A stretch of 64,000 nucleotides of DNA from SIAQ01 sp964484265 (GTDB lineage Bacteria > Planctomycetota > Planctomycetia > Gemmatales > Gemmataceae): the NCBI GenBank assembly GCA_964484265.1, contig CAZAFH010000025.1, positions 1 through 64,000 on the forward strand. The letters are read 5' to 3'. Below are positions 7,698-15,161 of this stretch, one piece after another. A program made the position numbers and the translations under genes. The notes below the pieces were generated by a model, which did not search any database, was not told the origin of the DNA, and was given only the letters and a program-made list of their open reading frames with translations. How positions within the stretch are numbered: the stretch's first letter is position 1; each line of letters opens with the position of its first letter.

Positions 7698-7907
7698 TCA
7701 TATGATGCGGCGGAAGGAACCCGCAATGCCTGATCCTCTACACTGGGCGCACTCAACGAAGTAGATGTCCATCAGGAAGTGCGAGCGACGGAGGCACATC
7801 TCGCCTCGACCATCACAAGTCGGACAGGTCCGCGTGTCATCGAACCAGGCGCCCTGGAAGATGAAGCTGTTCTCGGTGACCGTGCCTTCGATGGAGAGAG
7901 TGGTCAC
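7698..7907 (-). CDS. DnaJ-type zinc-finger small protein (69 aa)
   Basis: The start GTG at 7907 overlaps the upstream stop by 4 bp, so the open frame further upstream is ignored. It contains two CxxCxGxG-type motifs (CPTCDGRGE and CAQCRGSG), as in DnaJ zinc fingers, separated by about 20 residues: enough for one zinc-binding hairpin. It is the last gene of the nine-gene minus-strand run. The 176 bp between its end and the TIR gene hold no supported gene. Confidence 0.6.
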   Translation of the reverse strand: MTTLSIEGTVTENSFIFQGAWFDDTRTCPTCDGRGEMCLRRSHFLMDIYFVECAQCRGSGIAGSFRRII

Positions 7908-8332
7908 GGGAGAAGTTCGTAAGCGGTCCTGATAGCTTCCTCCGCTCCTTCGGCGAGCCAAGCGAGAAGAATCATGTGAGCTACGGCCCAACCCCGCGAG
8001 GTAACTCCAGCATTCGGATGCCAGCAGTCTTTGTTCGCGCAAGTCCACCTGCCCGGATTACCGCAATTCTTGCAGGCCAGTTCACTGCCATATGCCGCTT
8101 TCAGTCCTTCTGGGTCGAGAAGGATCTCGATGATCCCGTACCTCCACTCGTCATCTTCGTAGCTGCCTTTGAGGGATCGACGGTCTCCAGGATGCTTTTC
8201 GAGTTGCAATTGATACCCGCAATGGCAGTGATCTTCGAGACGTTCTTTCCATTCGGAGTATCCGCCCTTGACCTGGGCATTGATGATCTCGGTCAGCATC
8301 TCCTGGGCCGTTAGTGGTTTGGCAGGCGTCAT
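7904..8332 (-). CDS. Hypothetical protein with possible zinc knuckles (142 aa)
   Basis: It starts at ATG 8332, overlapping the previous stop by 4 bp. Pairs of Cys and His residues (HCHCGYQ, then CKNCG, CANKDCWHP) suggest zinc binding. The N-terminal MTPAKPLTAQEMLTEII and C-terminal AVAHMILLAWLAEGAEEAIR segments are helical. No family is recognised. The presence of another zinc-finger protein immediately downstream hints at a shared role. Confidence 0.6.
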   Translation of the reverse strand: MTPAKPLTAQEMLTEIINAQVKGGYSEWKERLEDHCHCGYQLQLEKHPGDRRSLKGSYEDDEWRYGIIEILLDPEGLKAAYGSELACKNCGNPGRWTCANKDCWHPNAGVTSRGWAVAHMILLAWLAEGAEEAIRTAYELLP

Positions 8333-8721
8333 TTGGCAGAGGAGTCGTAACCGATCAGTTGAGCAACGCGCTGAAGCGTTTCCGTGTCTGCGAACTCGAT
8401 CTTTTGGACGATTCGACGGCGGTGTTCGTTGTCCCAGATCTTGTCTTTCTTTCCCTCGTCCGTGAAGAAGTCATGGCGGCCGAACCCGTCTCTCTCGGCG
8501 TTCGAGATCAACGTCCTCTTGTTGACCTTGTACTGGTTCCATGACCGTTCCTGCACGGCTGCGCCCTTCTCTCGGGCAACGATCCAGGACATCCGGTTTT
8601 CTCCGATTATCCAGTATTCCACAAAGAACTCATGGAAGGCCGAGTGACCTCGGAATAGACGATTCTCATCTAGTTTCCAAAGCCTGCTACCGATGCCGAT
8701 GGGTGACGTGGAGGCTGTCAT
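8329..8721 (-). CDS. Hypothetical protein (130 aa)
   Basis: Unrecognised. The protein is rich in aromatic and charged residues (FHEFFVEYWIIGENRMSWIVAREKG) with a basic, DNA-binding-like middle. It overlaps both neighbours by 4 bp. No membrane segments are seen. Confidence 0.55.
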   Translation of the reverse strand: MTASTSPIGIGSRLWKLDENRLFRGHSAFHEFFVEYWIIGENRMSWIVAREKGAAVQERSWNQYKVNKRTLISNAERDGFGRHDFFTDEGKKDKIWDNEHRRRIVQKIEFADTETLQRVAQLIGYDSSAK

Positions 8722-8936
8722 TCTTCGGATGGAAACAAACCTGGGAAGCGGTTGGCAACGGTAACGGCACTCTCCAGATCGTCATTATGGGCGAACGCAG
8801 CGGCCATTGCGATCATGTCCTGGGGACGAACATGAATCGAGGTGTCGATGTCGTCTTCGGTGCTAACGATATAGGCCGCGGCACGGGCGAGGTCCGCGTG
8901 GCAGAGTGGGGCCGATGATTCAGCGGATGGATTCAT
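8718..8936 (-). CDS. Small hypothetical protein (72 aa)
   Basis: Unrecognised acidic helical protein (AAAYIVSTEDDID, then MIAMAAAFAHNDDLESAVTVANRF). It overlaps both neighbours by exactly 4 bp. Confidence 0.5.
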   Translation of the reverse strand: MNPSAESSAPLCHADLARAAAYIVSTEDDIDTSIHVRPQDMIAMAAAFAHNDDLESAVTVANRFPGLFPSEE

Positions 8937-9169
8937 TTCAGCTTGGAGATGGCGTCATGGTTCCAGATAGCCCGGATAAAATCCTTCTGGTACTTGTGGA
9001 GCTTCTTTCCATGAGCCTGTTCCAGGACATCGAAGAGCATCTTCTCAATCTTCTTCCAGCTCGGCTTCTTTCGTCTGTCGGGCTTACCAAGGATAGAGGG
9101 CGGGACTTGGTATCGCTCCTCCTGCTTCTGACGTTTGAGGGCCGGCGATGGGAGCTTCTTGGTGGTCAT
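8933..9169 (-). CDS. Small basic hypothetical protein (78 aa)
   Basis: The start at 9169 (MTTKKLPSPALKRQK...) is chosen because it gives the ATGA overlap seen at every other junction; the frame is open further upstream. Lys/Arg-rich with two helices (KIEKMLFDVLEQAHGKKLH and YQKDFIRAIWNH), compatible with nucleic-acid binding. No family is recognised. Confidence 0.55.
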   Translation of the reverse strand: MTTKKLPSPALKRQKQEERYQVPPSILGKPDRRKKPSWKKIEKMLFDVLEQAHGKKLHKYQKDFIRAIWNHDAISKLK

Positions 9170-9420
9170 GGCTTCGAAGGGAATCGCATCTTCTGCATGT
9201 ATCCCATCATGGCGATCAGGCCGGCGATCATTGGTAAGACGATGAGAGGCCAGTACGACCAGTGCTGAAGTGCCGAGGCGATCATCTGGGTTGCCATCGA
9301 GTAGGAAGCAAGGAGTGCAAGCCAGAGGGCAGTCTTCATGCTCGCTCTGCGATCCTGCTCTGCTTCCCGGATGTCGCGGGCCATTTCTCGGGCGGCGCAT
9401 GATTCATTGGTGCTGCTCAT
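9166..9420 (-). CDS. Small two-helix membrane protein (84 aa)
   Basis: A charged N-terminal 25 residues is followed by two hydrophobic segments (ALWLALLASYSMATQMIASAL and YWPLIVLPMIAGLIAMMGYM). It is probably an inner-membrane hairpin protein. In a phage-like context, holin or spanin-like roles are possible, but nothing else supports lysis functions. It overlaps both neighbours by 4 bp. Confidence 0.55.
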   Translation of the reverse strand: MSSTNESCAAREMARDIREAEQDRRASMKTALWLALLASYSMATQMIASALQHWSYWPLIVLPMIAGLIAMMGYMQKMRFPSKP

Positions 9421-9578
9421 GGCTTGGGTGGGAATAATCGGCGATTCTCAACGAACTGCTGGAAGTGCTCGAAGTTCTGCTCGATGTACTCGGACATGAT
9501 CTGCTGGGCCTCTTGCTTTCCGACGGAGGCAATCCAGTCGCAGAAGTCCTGCCAGTATTGGGCGTTGGTGAAGGTCAT
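9417..9578 (-). CDS. Very small hypothetical protein (53 aa)
   Basis: MTFTNAQYWQDFCDWIASVG... starts at 9578 and is rich in aromatic residues and Gln/Glu. It is helical. The start is fixed by the 4-bp overlap with the upstream stop. No family is recognised. Confidence 0.5.
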   Translation of the reverse strand: MTFTNAQYWQDFCDWIASVGKQEAQQIMSEYIEQNFEHFQQFVENRRLFPPKP

Positions 9579-9817
9579 TGGGCGAGAGGATCGAACGAGA
9601 CGGCCTTTCCGATGATTTCCAAAATCGTTCGCCGCGTTGCGATATTCAGATCGGGGTCCGCAAGTTCTTTCTCTGCAATCTTCAGCGCCCCTTCCATTGC
9701 CCTGTACTTCTGAGCGATGGCAGGGAAATCGTGACTTTCCAGCAAGTCGCGGAAGTGAGCCCCCTCTCGAAGAGAGCAGAGATAGTCGAGGGCCTGTGAT
9801 GTGCGGTTGGTGGTCAT
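9575..9817 (-). CDS. Small hypothetical helical protein (80 aa)
   Basis: The start at ATG 9817 (MTTNRTSQALDYLCSL...) keeps the 4-bp overlap pattern. It is acidic and helical throughout. No family is recognised. Confidence 0.5.
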   Translation of the reverse strand: MTTNRTSQALDYLCSLREGAHFRDLLESHDFPAIAQKYRAMEGALKIAEKELADPDLNIATRRTILEIIGKAVSFDPLAQ

Positions 9818-10230
9818 TCGGAAACGAAGGCAACAGAACGGGTGAGACACCATCGCTCGGTGTGGATCATTAGCGGATCTCGCACGTCGAGGCGGCAATC
9901 AATCAACGTGCATGGTTCGCGTTGAATCTTCCTGCGGTAATACTCGATCTTCATTTTGGCGTGTTCATGGCTCGCCTTTGAAAGCGGATCCCACGAGACC
10001 AAGAATGACCGGAAGTCATCCGTTTTCTCGATGATGGCGAAGCGACCCTGCAAGGGGTGGCCGAAAAGATCGGTCGTCTGGACCTTGGCCTTCCGCCAGC
10101 GGCTCTTGACCCCAAGCTGGGCGATCTCCTTCCGCCGGGCCGGAGACAGTGCTTTCGCCCTAGCCTTGCCTCCTCTGGAGGCGCCACGGGCAGAGAGAAG
10201 ACGTGCGGCGTCGCTGACTTTCTTGGGCAT
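9814..10230 (-). CDS. Hypothetical basic protein, first gene of the overlapping operon (138 aa)
   Basis: The start at ATG 10230 (MPKKVSDAARLLSARGASRG...) sits 6 bases downstream of a promoter-like -10. Residues 15-60 are very basic (GGKARAKALSPARRKEIAQLGVKSRWRK), resembling a nucleic-acid-binding helix pair. The rest is a small alpha/beta domain. A more upstream start would run through the predicted promoter and is rejected. As first gene it may regulate or nucleate the system. Confidence 0.6.
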   Translation of the reverse strand: MPKKVSDAARLLSARGASRGGKARAKALSPARRKEIAQLGVKSRWRKAKVQTTDLFGHPLQGRFAIIEKTDDFRSFLVSWDPLSKASHEHAKMKIEYYRRKIQREPCTLIDCRLDVRDPLMIHTERWCLTRSVAFVSE

Positions 10231-10236
10231 GGGCCG

Positions 10237-10265
10237 AGAGTAGGATGCTTGCTCGGGCAAGTCAA
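10237..10265 (-). promoter_or_regulatory. Predicted promoter of the nine-gene operon, possibly leaderless
   Basis: On the minus strand TTGACT (10265-10260), a 17-bp spacer and TACTCT (10242-10237) lie directly upstream of ATG 10230. A transcript beginning 7 bases after the -10 would start at the A of the ATG, giving a leaderless mRNA. Confidence 0.4.
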
Positions 10266-10436
10266 AGGGTTCGCGACAGGTTGGCTTGACAGCTGGGCTT
10301 GAAGCAATGAACAACAGTCATCCTGCGGATCGCCGCTGTGCGGCACCAGGACGCTATCCGCAAGGAATATCCGTTCCAGCCGTTCCATCTCCCCCGGTCA
10401 TCCGGCTCCGGCCCGGAGAAGCCTGATTTGCCGATC

Positions 10437-10464
10437 TTGATTCGATCGCGCACGCGGCGATAAT
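10437..10464 (+). promoter_or_regulatory. Predicted promoter of the EcoRI-family methyltransferase operon
   Basis: TTGATT (10437-10442), a 16-bp spacer and GATAAT (10459-10464) precede ATG 10506 by about 40 bp in the divergent intergenic region. Confidence 0.4.
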
Positions 10465-10505
10465 GAGCAGAATGATGTTCTTGCGGGCATTCTGGGAAGA
10501 GCGAA

Positions 10506-11732
10506 ATGGCGAAGAAAGGCGAGAAGAATAATTCGCTGAACCGGACATTGGTCGCCGCGAGGGCTGCCAAGCAGGACGAATTCTACACCCAGTACGTCGA
10601 CATCCAGAAAGAGGTGGAGGCCTACTTGGAGTTCGACCCCGACACGTTCCGTGGCAAGGTCGTCTACTGCAATTGCGATGACCCATTCGAGAGCAACTTC
10701 TTCAAGTACTTCGCCGCCAATTTCAACAAGCTCGGCCTCAAAAAGCTCATCACCACCAGCTACGACGGCTCCCCCATTGCCGGGCAGGGCTTCCTGTTTC
10801 CGGAGTACGAAGAGGGGAATGGAAAGCGAAAAAAGCCCAAGGCTCTCGCCGTTGTCGTCGATCATGTGAAAGACGAAGATGGCGACGGCGCAGTGAACAT
10901 CGAAGACGTGAAGCTCTTCCTCAAACGAAACAAGGCCGCACGGATCGCCCTGAAGGGAGACGACAAGTACGGTGGCGGGGACTTTCGCAGCCCCGAGTGC
11001 ATCGCTCTTCTGAAAGAGGCGGACATCGTCGTCACCAATCCGCCATTCTCTCTGTTCCCCGAGTACGTTACCCTGCTCATGGAACACGGCAAGAAGTTCC
11101 TGATTATCGGCAACCAAAATCACATCACCTACAAGGAGATCTTCCCGCTCATCAAGGACATCAAGTTGTGGCTCGGTGTTGATAACGGCGGAACGAAGTG
11201 GTTCCAGATCCAGGATGACTACGAATTTAAGACCGAGTCTCGCAAGAAGGTAGTTAATGGAATCAAGTTCTTCAGCAGGGGGGACATCGTCTGGTTCACC
11301 AATCTTGACCACGGCCGCCGCCACCAAAAGCTGCCCCTGATGACGATGGCCGAGAATCTGAAATTCAGCAAGAAGCTTCGCGACAAGGGCGCTTACGACC
11401 GGTACGAAAACTACGACGCAATCGAGGTTCCTACCTACAAGGAAATCCCCAGCGACTACGACGGCATTATGGGCGTCCCCATCACCATCCTGTACAAGTA
11501 CAACCCAGATCAGTTTGAGATTGTCGCAACTCTCGAATCCAGTGACCCAGACAACCCATACAGGACTCGGTGGTACTCCGCACAGGACCAGAAAGACGCC
11601 TACTTTCGCCGGTTCGGCAAGCCCGGAACCATCCCGCTCAACATGTCTGGCGTTATCAACGACGTCAAGGTCTTCAAGCGCATCCTCATCCGCCACCGCC
11701 GTAGAGGGGCGAAAAAAGGGACGAAAAAGTGA
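10506..11732 (+). CDS. Adenine-specific DNA methyltransferase, EcoRI family
   Basis: The 408-residue product matches the EcoRI methylase family by its N-terminal signature AARAAKQDEFYTQY (about 17-30), KVVYCNCDDPFESNFFKYF (about 51-69) and the catalytic N6-adenine motif NPPF (178-181), followed by GNQNHITYKE. It would methylate adenine in duplex DNA using S-adenosylmethionine. GGAAGAG precedes the ATG. The last codons overlap the GTG of the DUF262-HNH gene, so the two are translationally coupled. No classical EcoRI endonuclease is present; the downstream protein may be the nuclease. Confidence 0.9.
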   Translation: MAKKGEKNNSLNRTLVAARAAKQDEFYTQYVDIQKEVEAYLEFDPDTFRGKVVYCNCDDPFESNFFKYFAANFNKLGLKKLITTSYDGSPIAGQGFLFPEYEEGNGKRKKPKALAVVVDHVKDEDGDGAVNIEDVKLFLKRNKAARIALKGDDKYGGGDFRSPECIALLKEADIVVTNPPFSLFPEYVTLLMEHGKKFLIIGNQNHITYKEIFPLIKDIKLWLGVDNGGTKWFQIQDDYEFKTESRKKVVNGIKFFSRGDIVWFTNLDHGRRHQKLPLMTMAENLKFSKKLRDKGAYDRYENYDAIEVPTYKEIPSDYDGIMGVPITILYKYNPDQFEIVATLESSDPDNPYRTRWYSAQDQKDAYFRRFGKPGTIPLNMSGVINDVKVFKRILIRHRRRGAKKGTKK

Positions 11733-12895
11733 AAACTACGCTCAGAACCGATATCACCGTCGCCGGTATTTGCGACGGGTTTGTGTACAACCAATTGGAG
11801 GGCAAGGGGCTATTCGGGCTGAGCGGAAAGCTCACCATCCAGCCGGAGTATCAGCGCAATTACATCTATGCGGATAAAGGCGGCAGTAAGGAGCAAGCGG
11901 TCATCCATTCGCTGCTCAAGGGCTATCCGCTGGGGCTGATCTATTTCAATAAAGTCGCACAAGACAAGTTCGAGGTGCTGGACGGCCAGCAACGGATCAC
12001 TAGCATCGGACGGTTCGTCACGAACAAGTTCGCGATCATGGATGACGGCAACCCCAAGAATTTCGATAGTCTCCCCGCCGACCAACAAGCCAAGATTCGG
12101 GACTCGAAGCTGCTTATCTACGAGTGTGAGGGCACAGAAACCGACATCAAGAAATGGTTTGAAACAATCAATATCGCAGGTGTGCCGCTCAACGAGCAGG
12201 AACTCTTGAACGCCATCTACTCGGGACCGTTCGTGACGCTTGCGAAGGCGGAGTTCAGCAACAGCCAGAACGCGAACATCCAGAAGTGGAGCGCATATGT
12301 CAAAGGCAGCGCAAACCGCCAGGAGTTCTTAGAGCGTGCGTTGGAGTGGGTGAGCAAGGGCGATGTTGACGGCTACATGAACGCTCATCGCCATGCCAGC
12401 AACATCAATGAGCTGAAGACATACTTCAACAGCGTGATCGATTGGGTTTCGGGGGTTTTCAAGGATGTCGAGAGCGAGATGCGGGGCCTGGAATGGGGGC
12501 GGCTCTACGAGGAATATCACTCCAATTCGTATGATCCGGTAAAAGTTTCCGCCGATGTAAAACGGCTTTACGGCGACCCGTACATCAAAAACCGCCGCGG
12601 CGTCTTCGAATACATCCTCGGCGGTCTTCAAGACTCGAAGCTCTTGGATGTGCGGGTGTTCGACGAAGCCACCAAGAAGTCCGTCTATGCCAAGCAGACC
12701 AAAGCTGCCGAGACCAGTGGTACATCAAATTGCCCTCTTTGTGCAGTTGGTCATGCTGCCAACAAGGGCAAGATATGGAAGTTCTCCGAAATGGACGCGG
12801 ACCACGTTTCCGCATGGAGCAAGGGTGGCGTAAGTTCGGCCAAGAACTGCCAAATGCTCTGCACTACCCACAATCGGGCCAAAGGTAATCGATAA
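11729..12895 (+). CDS. DUF262 domain protein with C-terminal HNH nuclease
   Basis: The N-terminal DUF262 (ParB/sulfiredoxin-like) domain is seen in LTIQPEYQRNYIY (about 35-47), SLLKGYPLGLIYF and the hallmark DGQQR (85-89). The C-terminal 55 residues are an HNH nuclease: CPLC (335-338), DADH (356-359), an Asn near 373 and a CTTH. The domain order resembles GmrSD-type restriction proteins, whose DUF262 part couples nucleotide hydrolysis to cleavage. Coupled expression with the EcoRI-family methyltransferase (GTGA overlap) suggests a two-gene restriction-modification-like system; this pairing is inference. Confidence 0.8.
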   Translation: MKTTLRTDITVAGICDGFVYNQLEGKGLFGLSGKLTIQPEYQRNYIYADKGGSKEQAVIHSLLKGYPLGLIYFNKVAQDKFEVLDGQQRITSIGRFVTNKFAIMDDGNPKNFDSLPADQQAKIRDSKLLIYECEGTETDIKKWFETINIAGVPLNEQELLNAIYSGPFVTLAKAEFSNSQNANIQKWSAYVKGSANRQEFLERALEWVSKGDVDGYMNAHRHASNINELKTYFNSVIDWVSGVFKDVESEMRGLEWGRLYEEYHSNSYDPVKVSADVKRLYGDPYIKNRRGVFEYILGGLQDSKLLDVRVFDEATKKSVYAKQTKAAETSGTSNCPLCAVGHAANKGKIWKFSEMDADHVSAWSKGGVSSAKNCQMLCTTHNRAKGNR

Positions 12896-12897
12896 TA

Positions 12898-13644
12898 TCA
12901 CGCTAGCATTGCTGACCTGGCTCTAGGCCAAGCTTGTCGCTTCACGTTGTCGAGCATTCCGTTCTCGCATGGGACGCCAGAATCATCGATGTAATACTGC
13001 TTGAAGAAATGAGCTACGCCAGCTTCGCGGCATTGCTCGTCGATGTCGCGAACCCAGTTGAGGTCCATGAGACGACGTAGGCCTTTCGCAGCTTGTTCGC
13101 AGCCCGTGATGACCCAGTCAATCCCGTGAAGGTATGGCCTCAAGTCCAGTTGCTCAAGCAGCGGCTCGGCGGAGATAAATCGAACAACGGCAGGAATCGT
13201 TAGCAAGGAATCAACGCGGACGAGAGAATCATTGCATCCTGCAGTGACGCCGAGCCAAACGTTCGGATACCCTTCACCCCAATCGGGAGGAAGGCAGTCA
13301 GCGATTCGCTCGGCTCGCTTCGTCAGAACCAACCAGTCGAGATGCTGGCAATCGGCGATGAGTTTCCACGCATCGCCTCGCCACTTGTCTGCGCCATCGT
13401 GGAAGAAATCCGACATGGAACATGTAAACACTCTGGCTCGGCGACGGGCTTTTTCAGCTGCACGATCCCAGCGAAGGGGATTATCCCAATTCTTCGTTCG
13501 CATCGGGCCCTGGAATGGCTCCTTGCCCGCCCGACGCATGATGCCGCCGATGTAACAGAAGTGACACTCCTGGCTGACCTTGTTGCAGCCCCACCAGAAA
13601 TTGTGCGTGTGGTCTGTCCATCCGATGTTCGAGTTTTCCGCCAT
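12898..13644 (-). CDS. DUF5131 / phage Gp37-Gp68 family three-Cys protein
   Basis: The 248-residue protein begins with the family signature NIGWTDHTHNFWWGC followed by KVSQECHFCY, giving three closely spaced Cys (Cx6CxxC), and continues with CSMSDFFHD, WLVLTKRAER, NVWLGVTA and SAEPLLE, a pattern reminiscent of a radical-SAM-like barrel. The biochemical role is not established. A good Shine-Dalgarno (CAGGAGAA) precedes the ATG. It is divergent from the TcmP gene, the known genomic partner of this family. Confidence 0.85.
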   Translation of the reverse strand: MAENSNIGWTDHTHNFWWGCNKVSQECHFCYIGGIMRRAGKEPFQGPMRTKNWDNPLRWDRAAEKARRRARVFTCSMSDFFHDGADKWRGDAWKLIADCQHLDWLVLTKRAERIADCLPPDWGEGYPNVWLGVTAGCNDSLVRVDSLLTIPAVVRFISAEPLLEQLDLRPYLHGIDWVITGCEQAAKGLRRLMDLNWVRDIDEQCREAGVAHFFKQYYIDDSGVPCENGMLDNVKRQAWPRARSAMLA

Positions 13645-13766
13645 TTTTCAGTTCTCCTGAACCCTCGAATACAACAAGAGCACCGGCATACGCCAGGGCA
13701 ATTGACGGACCCCTCTGTTTAGTATACAACTGAACACAAAGAACGCAAGCGTAGCATCCTCCGAAA

Positions 13767-15029
13767 ATGAGGTGGTCCGTGGCAGACGTGCATCACGATT
13801 GGCACCTTGGCGAAGAGCCACCCATTATTAGAGCCCACAGCCTGGCCAAGCATCGCGTACTCGAAAAGTATCTTCTCCGATATATCGACGTGCTCACCGG
13901 AAACCCGCTGATGCCGCAATTCCGATTCACGCTTGTGGACGGATTCGCGGGAGGTGGTCTTTATCGTCATTGGGAAACGAACGAACAACACTTCGGTTCG
14001 CCGTTGTTGATGCTTCGTGCAATGCGGGACTCTGCGGCAGTTGCGCAGGCACGACGTATCAAAGACTTCCGCATGGACGTGGACTACTTCTTCATCGAGA
14101 AGTCGCCGACCGCATTCCCATTTTTGCAAGCGGCAATCCAGCAGTCTGAATTCTGCGATATGGTCCCAGACAAGATAAGGCTCATCAACGATGAGTTTAT
14201 CAATCAGGTGGACCCCATCGTAAACCACATAAGCGCTCGTCGGATGGGGAATCGCGCGATTTTCCTGCTCGATCAATTCGGCTTCGCAGAGGTGCCATTC
14301 TCGGCAATTCGCACGATTCTTTCTCGGCTTGGCAATGCAGAGGTGATTCTGACCTTCGCCGCGGACACGCTGATTGATTACCTGGGTGAACAAGGCACAA
14401 TGCAGGCAGTCCTGACGAAGGTGGGTCTTGAATTGAGCGATGCCGAGGTAACGTCGGCAAAGCAGCACGCCAATTGGCGGTTCGCCATTCAGGCGCTGCT
14501 GCATAAGCAGTTGGTGGAAAAATCGGGAGCAAGATTCTTCACGCCGTTTTTCATCCGATCAAAGGATGCACACCGCGATCTTTGGCTCATCCACCTCTCA
14601 AACCATTCGAGAGCGCGAGATGTGATGGCGGGCTTGCATTGGGCCGAAAACAAAAGCTTCGCCCATTACGGCGGTCCGGGACTGTCGATGCTGGGATATG
14701 ATCAGGATTTCGACGAGCAGGTTGCCGGGCATCCATTTCTATTCGATGAGAATGCACGAGAGCGAACAGATGAGATGCTCTTGGATCAGCTTCCCGAACG
14801 GTTGTCTCAGCACAAGGATGGCATCCCGTTCGCAACGTTCTTTTCCACGCTGACGAATGAAACACCAGCGGACAGCCGTATTATCAAAGACAATCTCGCG
14901 ATTCTTCACAAGGAAGGGCAAATCGAAATCCACGACGAAACGGGCCTGGTCACCCGACAGTGTGGTATTCAGAAGCCCACCGATGTCATCAGGTGGACGC
15001 CGCAACGAGTATTGTTTCTGGGAAAGTGA
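13767..15029 (+). CDS. tcmP: Three-Cys-motif partner protein TcmP
   Basis: A 420-residue protein with LAKHRVLEKYL near the N-terminus and FTLVDGFAGGGLY (about 54-66), a SAM-methyltransferase-like motif I, then a conserved FIE and FLLDQFGFAEVP segment. These match the TcmP family, normally encoded beside a DUF5131 protein exactly as here (divergent, 122 bp apart). The C-terminal third (about 340-420) resembles a winged-helix domain. A role in DNA modification or defence is suspected for the pair but not proven. Confidence 0.8.
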   Translation: MRWSVADVHHDWHLGEEPPIIRAHSLAKHRVLEKYLLRYIDVLTGNPLMPQFRFTLVDGFAGGGLYRHWETNEQHFGSPLLMLRAMRDSAAVAQARRIKDFRMDVDYFFIEKSPTAFPFLQAAIQQSEFCDMVPDKIRLINDEFINQVDPIVNHISARRMGNRAIFLLDQFGFAEVPFSAIRTILSRLGNAEVILTFAADTLIDYLGEQGTMQAVLTKVGLELSDAEVTSAKQHANWRFAIQALLHKQLVEKSGARFFTPFFIRSKDAHRDLWLIHLSNHSRARDVMAGLHWAENKSFAHYGGPGLSMLGYDQDFDEQVAGHPFLFDENARERTDEMLLDQLPERLSQHKDGIPFATFFSTLTNETPADSRIIKDNLAILHKEGQIEIHDETGLVTRQCGIQKPTDVIRWTPQRVLFLGK

Positions 15030-15035
15030 TTGAGG

Positions 15036-15161
15036 CTACTTCTTTTTCCGGGGCTTCTCGGGCTTCGGCACGACGGCCGCTTTTTTCATGAATTCGTCGA
15101 ACGACAGGTCCACATTCAAGGGCGACACGGGGGGCTTACCAGGGGAATGTTTAGGCTTCAT
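15036..15161 (-). CDS. IS1595-associated small basic protein (41 aa)
   Basis: The frame MKPKHSPGKPPVSPLNVDLS... ends in a Lys/Pro tail. Its ATG overlaps the transposase stop as ATGA, so it is translationally coupled. The product is too short for a domain. Such a small ORF downstream of the transposase appears to belong to the insertion sequence, but its function is unknown. Confidence 0.55.
   Translation of the reverse strand: MKPKHSPGKPPVSPLNVDLSFDEFMKKAAVVPKPEKPRKKK

Noticed and set aside
7698..10230. Phage structural or lysis operon
   Set aside because: No capsid, portal, tail, terminase or lysin motif is visible in any of the nine products; the two-helix membrane protein alone is not enough for a holin call.
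10398..11696. Long minus-strand open frame (432 codons) opposite the EcoRI-family methyltransferase
   Set aside because: The translation is Val/Leu/Glu-rich low-complexity typical of antisense frames, while the plus strand encodes clear methyltransferase motifs.
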